Below are positions 61,393 to 64,000 of a DNA stretch of 64,000 nucleotides, in pieces. Position numbers and translations under genes: made by a program. Source of the stretch: Candidatus Phaeomarinobacter ectocarpi. GTDB lineage: Bacteria; Pseudomonadota; Alphaproteobacteria; CGMCC-115125. The first letter of the stretch is position 1, and each line of letters begins with the position of its first letter. The notes below the pieces were generated by a model that made no database searches, had not been told where the DNA came from, and saw only the letters and a program-made list of their open reading frames with translations. The DNA lies in the NCBI RefSeq assembly GCF_000689395.1, contig NZ_HG966617.1, positions 2,292,221 through 2,356,220 of the forward strand. The letters run 5' to 3'.

Positions 61393-62551
61393 GACCGATC
61401 CTGTTGCCTCACATAAAACTGCCGATACGCCGGCACACGAAGATGGCACCCCGCCCTATCGCGTGGAAGTCCTCGACGCTGGCGATATGCATGCCAGTGA
61501 GTTGCCCTTGGGCGCAAGCCTTATCCGCGTGCTGGTTGGCGAAGATGCTGGCGGCCTGCGCACCGACAAATTGCTGGCAGACGCCCTGCCCGACCTGTCC
61601 CGCGCCCGCGTCCAGGCCCTCATCGCAGAAGGGCAGGTGGAAGCCCGTGAGGCTCCGTGTACGGAAGAAGGCGAGCAGGTCGTTGATGAAACAAAGACGC
61701 GGCTGATCACCAACGCGTCGTCAAAGGCGCAGCCCTTCACCGCCTATGACGTCATGCACCCGGCTGCAAAGGCGGCAGAACCTGAGCCCCAGGACATTCC
61801 CCTCACGGTGCTCTTTGAGGACGACCATCTGATTGTCATCAACAAGCCTGCCGGCATGGTCGTGCATCCCGCCGCAGGCAACGAAGACGGCACATTGGTC
61901 AATGCCCTCTTGCACCATTGTGCGGGCACTCTGTCAGGCATTGGCGGCGTCGCCCGGCCCGGCATTGTCCACCGGCTCGACAAGGAAACATCCGGCGTCA
62001 TGGTTGCTGCAAAGACCGACCAGGCGCATAAGGCCCTTGCGGCGCAATTTGCCTCCCACGGCGCAGACGGTGCTCTGGAGCGTGCCTACTGGGCCCTTGT
62101 CTGGGGCCATCCACGCCGCCGCAAGTTCACCATCGATGCACCTTTGGGCCGCCACCCCAATGACCGCAAAAAGATGGCCGTGGTGTCTGAAGCGGTCGGG
62201 CGACGCGCGGTGACCCATCTGGAAGTCAAAAAGCGGTTTGAACCTGAAGGCAAACCCGTCGCCGCCCTGGTTCAATGCCGCCTTGAAACCGGCCGCACCC
62301 ATCAGATCCGCGTGCACCTGACCAAAGAGGGCATTCCCGTCATCGGCGACCCGGTCTATGGCCGCAGTCACATGACAATGGCCAATGGGCTGCCCGAACC
62401 GGCAAAATCAGTGGCCAAGGCATTTTCCCGCCAGGCCCTGCACGCCTATCTGCTGGGGTTCTCCCACCCAAAAACCGCAGAAAAGCTCATTTTTGAGGCT
62501 GATTTGCCGCCGGATATGGCCAAACTCCTCGCTTGTTTAGAAGCGTTGTAA
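61391..62551 (+). CDS. rluD: Ribosomal large-subunit pseudouridine synthase, RluD type
   Basis: A 386-aa enzyme. The S4 RNA-binding domain begins near residue 56 (RTDKLLADALPDLSRARVQALI in parts). The catalytic domain has NKPAGMVVHPAAGN, HRLDKETSG with Asp197 as nucleophile, and GRTHQIRVHL. S4 plus this catalytic core is the RluC/RluD arrangement (23S rRNA U1911/1915/1917 in E. coli). The N-terminus is about 50 residues longer than usual, so translation may really start later (for example ATG 61487). A poorly conserved insertion of about 20 residues lies after the S4 domain. Confidence 0.9.
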   Translation: MTDPVASHKTADTPAHEDGTPPYRVEVLDAGDMHASELPLGASLIRVLVGEDAGGLRTDKLLADALPDLSRARVQALIAEGQVEAREAPCTEEGEQVVDETKTRLITNASSKAQPFTAYDVMHPAAKAAEPEPQDIPLTVLFEDDHLIVINKPAGMVVHPAAGNEDGTLVNALLHHCAGTLSGIGGVARPGIVHRLDKETSGVMVAAKTDQAHKALAAQFASHGADGALERAYWALVWGHPRRRKFTIDAPLGRHPNDRKKMAVVSEAVGRRAVTHLEVKKRFEPEGKPVAALVQCRLETGRTHQIRVHLTKEGIPVIGDPVYGRSHMTMANGLPEPAKSVAKAFSRQALHAYLLGFSHPKTAEKLIFEADLPPDMAKLLACLEAL

Positions 62552-62569
62552 AATACCCGTGAACGCCCC

Positions 62570-62598
62570 CTTCAAAATTCAGCGCTAATCCCTAAATA
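62570..62598 (+). promoter_or_regulatory. Heat-shock-type (sigma-32-like) promoter candidate of rpoH
   Basis: CTTCAAA, 13 bases, then CCCTAAATA. This resembles the sigma-32 consensus CTTGAAA-N13-17-CCCCATNT with a few mismatches. It lies about 110 bases before the rpoH start, in the only intergenic DNA available, and may allow autoregulation. Confidence 0.4.
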
Positions 62599-62708
62599 TA
62601 GAGGGCTTCAGGCGGCCCCTGCGTCAGCGCGCCAAAACGCGCACCCGCAGGAAGAAACCTGACCGCAGGCCCAAATCAAACAAAATCGGGCCGGAGGGGA
62701 GACTAATC

Positions 62709-63623
62709 ATGGCGACCAAATCCATTCCTAGTCTGACGCCAGATGGCAGCCTGACGCGCTATCTGCAGGAGATCAGAAAATTCCCCATGCTCGAGCCCGA
62801 GCAGGAATACATGCTCGCGCGCCGCTATGCGGAACACGAAGACCCTGATGCGGCCCACAAACTCGTGACAAGCCATCTGCGCCTCGTCGCCAAGATCGCC
62901 ATGGGCTATCGCGGCTACGGCCTGCCGATCGCCGAGGTGATTTCCGAAGGCAATGTCGGTCTCATGCAGGCGGTCAAGCGCTTCGATCCTGAAAAAGGGT
63001 TCCGCCTCTCCACCTATGCCATGTGGTGGGTCCGAGCCGCCATTCAGGAATACGTCCTGCGCTCATGGTCCCTGGTGAAGATCGGCACGACGGCCGCGCA
63101 GAAGAAACTGTTCTTCAACCTGCGCAAGGCCAAGGGCAAGATCGACGCCCTGGAAGATGGCGACCTGCGTCCTGAACACGTGCAGTCCATCGCCACCAAG
63201 CTTGGCGTGCCCGAGCAGGACGTGATCAACATGAACCGTCGCATGTCCAATGGGGGCGATCAGTCCCTCAATGCGCCCATGCGCGCGGATGCTGACGGCG
63301 GTGAGTGGCAGGACTGGCTGGTAGACGAAAGCGAAAGCGCTGAAGAGACGATCTCTGAAAGCGAAGAGCTTCTGCGCCGCCGCGAGATGCTGGCGGCCTC
63401 CATGCAGACCCTCAATGAGCGCGAAATGCACATCCTTACCGAGCGGCGCCTCAAGGATGAGCCCTCAACGCTCGAAGAGCTGAGCCAAGAATACGGCATC
63501 AGCCGCGAACGCGTCCGCCAGATCGAAGTCCGGGCATTCGAAAAGCTGCAAAAAGCCATGAAGGCCGCCCACAAGGACGAAATCCGGGCGACCCGCGAAA
63601 AGGCTGAGGAATACGCAAGCTAA
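62709..63623 (+). CDS. rpoH: RNA polymerase heat-shock sigma factor RpoH
   Basis: A 304-aa sigma-70 family factor. Region 1.2/2 has LRLVAKIAMGYRGYGLP, EGNVGLMQAVKRFDPEKGFRLSTYAMWWVRAAIQEY (in parts). The RpoH box QKKLFFNLRKAKGKI is present and is diagnostic. Region 4 ends with TLEELSQEYGISRERVRQIEVRAFEKL (in parts). It directs transcription of chaperone and protease genes. The start follows GGAGGGGAG-like purines. The lone gene is preceded by a possible heat-shock promoter. Confidence 0.97.
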   Translation: MATKSIPSLTPDGSLTRYLQEIRKFPMLEPEQEYMLARRYAEHEDPDAAHKLVTSHLRLVAKIAMGYRGYGLPIAEVISEGNVGLMQAVKRFDPEKGFRLSTYAMWWVRAAIQEYVLRSWSLVKIGTTAAQKKLFFNLRKAKGKIDALEDGDLRPEHVQSIATKLGVPEQDVINMNRRMSNGGDQSLNAPMRADADGGEWQDWLVDESESAEETISESEELLRRREMLAASMQTLNEREMHILTERRLKDEPSTLEELSQEYGISRERVRQIEVRAFEKLQKAMKAAHKDEIRATREKAEEYAS

Positions 63624-63640
63624 TTTGCGGAGCAGGATCG

Positions 63641-64000
63641 ATGCAGGAGCCAAAATCAGGCCTCACGCGCGATAGTTGGTGGCTTTATCCAGCACATGAA
63701 CACCTGCGCCCCGGATATGGGCGACAGACCTTGGCCTTTCTGGCCATCACCTTTGCCATTACCTACGGCGTGGGTGTCCTCGCCTTCCTGTTTCCCAATG
63801 TCATGATCGGCGAAAACGGCCTGAGCGGACCTCGCGCTCAGGCCTTTTTCTTTTTGGCCGTCTACGGGCCAACCCTTGCCGGTCTGATCCTCATCGTGTC
63901 GCATCACGGATGGCGGCGCGGGCTTGCCGATGTATTTGCGGGGGTGGTCGCCCCACGCACGCCGCTCACCTGGGTCATCTGGGCCGTGATCGCGCTGGCC
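63641..64000 (+). CDS. CPBP-like intramembrane protease family protein, N-terminal part
   Basis: The first 120 residues of a membrane protein that runs off the window. Hydrophobic segments lie at about 32-53, 66-92 and 107-120. The WLYPAHEHLRPGYG lead and AVYGPTLAGLIL (the GPxLAG motif) resemble the beginning of CPBP (CAAX/Abi-type) intramembrane metalloproteases. The catalytic EExxxR and HxxxN/H motifs would lie outside the window, so activity is unverified. GGAGCAGG precedes the ATG. It starts 17 bases after rpoH. Confidence 0.6.
   Translation, partial: MQEPKSGLTRDSWWLYPAHEHLRPGYGRQTLAFLAITFAITYGVGVLAFLFPNVMIGENGLSGPRAQAFFFLAVYGPTLAGLILIVSHHGWRRGLADVFAGVVAPRTPLTWVIWAVIALA

Overview
The window is about 60% GC and almost fully coding. 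It comes from an alphaproteobacterium with a CtrA-type cell-cycle circuit: ctrA, chpT, sciP and flbD are all present, together with a single-flagellum style fli/flh cluster, an RpoH of the alphaproteobacterial kind, a PmtA-like phospholipid N-methyltransferase and DUF1134/DUF1153 proteins. Catabolic genes (haloalkane dehalogenase, thiolase, cytochrome P450, acyl-CoA dehydrogenase, two sterol-desaturase-like hydroxylases, sulfatase) fit a free-living, probably marine or hydrocarbon-associated member of the Rhodobiaceae/Parvibaculaceae type. That placement is inference. No phage, insertion sequence, CRISPR array or rRNA was seen.

Left part (1-25.3 kb) is mixed metabolism and regulation. It holds a TetR tail cut by the window edge, an iron-storage pair (bfd with a Fur-box-like site, convergent bfr), a dehalogenase divergent from a thiolase/flavodoxin pair, a PAS protein, two TetR regulators each with a visible palindromic operator in a divergent spacer, an RluA pseudouridine synthase, a class I glutamine amidotransferase, two di-iron hydroxylases, a translationally coupled LOG/beta-CASP pair and an MDR dehydrogenase. 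At 14.2-19.3 kb a two-component system (7TM sensor kinase plus LuxR-type regulator) is divergent from a coiled-coil outer-membrane barrel protein coupled stop-to-start to a metzincin lipoprotein. This is the strongest candidate for an undescribed system. Then follow a P450, an acyl-CoA dehydrogenase, tRNA-Met(CAT), a small porin-like barrel, a PmtA-like methyltransferase and mnmA.

Central part (25.5-49.8 kb) is motility and cell cycle. fliK-flgD lie behind a sigma-54 promoter and sciP follows. Next comes the long operon fliF-fliG-fliH-fliN-motA-like-flbD-flhA-flhF-flhG, then a small membrane protein. fliI-fliJ run on the opposite strand from their own sigma-54 promoter. ctrA sits behind a cluster of TTAA half-sites. 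The chemotaxis operon chpT-cheA-cheW-cheY-cheB-cheR is on the minus strand. The master regulator (CtrA), its phosphotransferase (ChpT), its inhibitor (SciP) and the sigma-54 activator of late flagellar genes (FlbD) all lie within about 22 kb of the structural genes they are known to control in relatives.

Right part (49.9-64 kb) carries cysQ, an FnrL-type regulator with an FNR-like box, the ydbH-ynbE-ydbL envelope lipid-transport operon, a run of small secreted proteins (Rap1a/Tai-like, DUF1134, two acidic proteins, one of them built of repeats), two membrane/coiled-coil unknowns, a sulfatase, an rluD homologue, rpoH with a heat-shock-like promoter and the start of a CPBP-like membrane protease. 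Several genes are separated by near-perfect hairpins with U-runs on both sides that can serve both strands.
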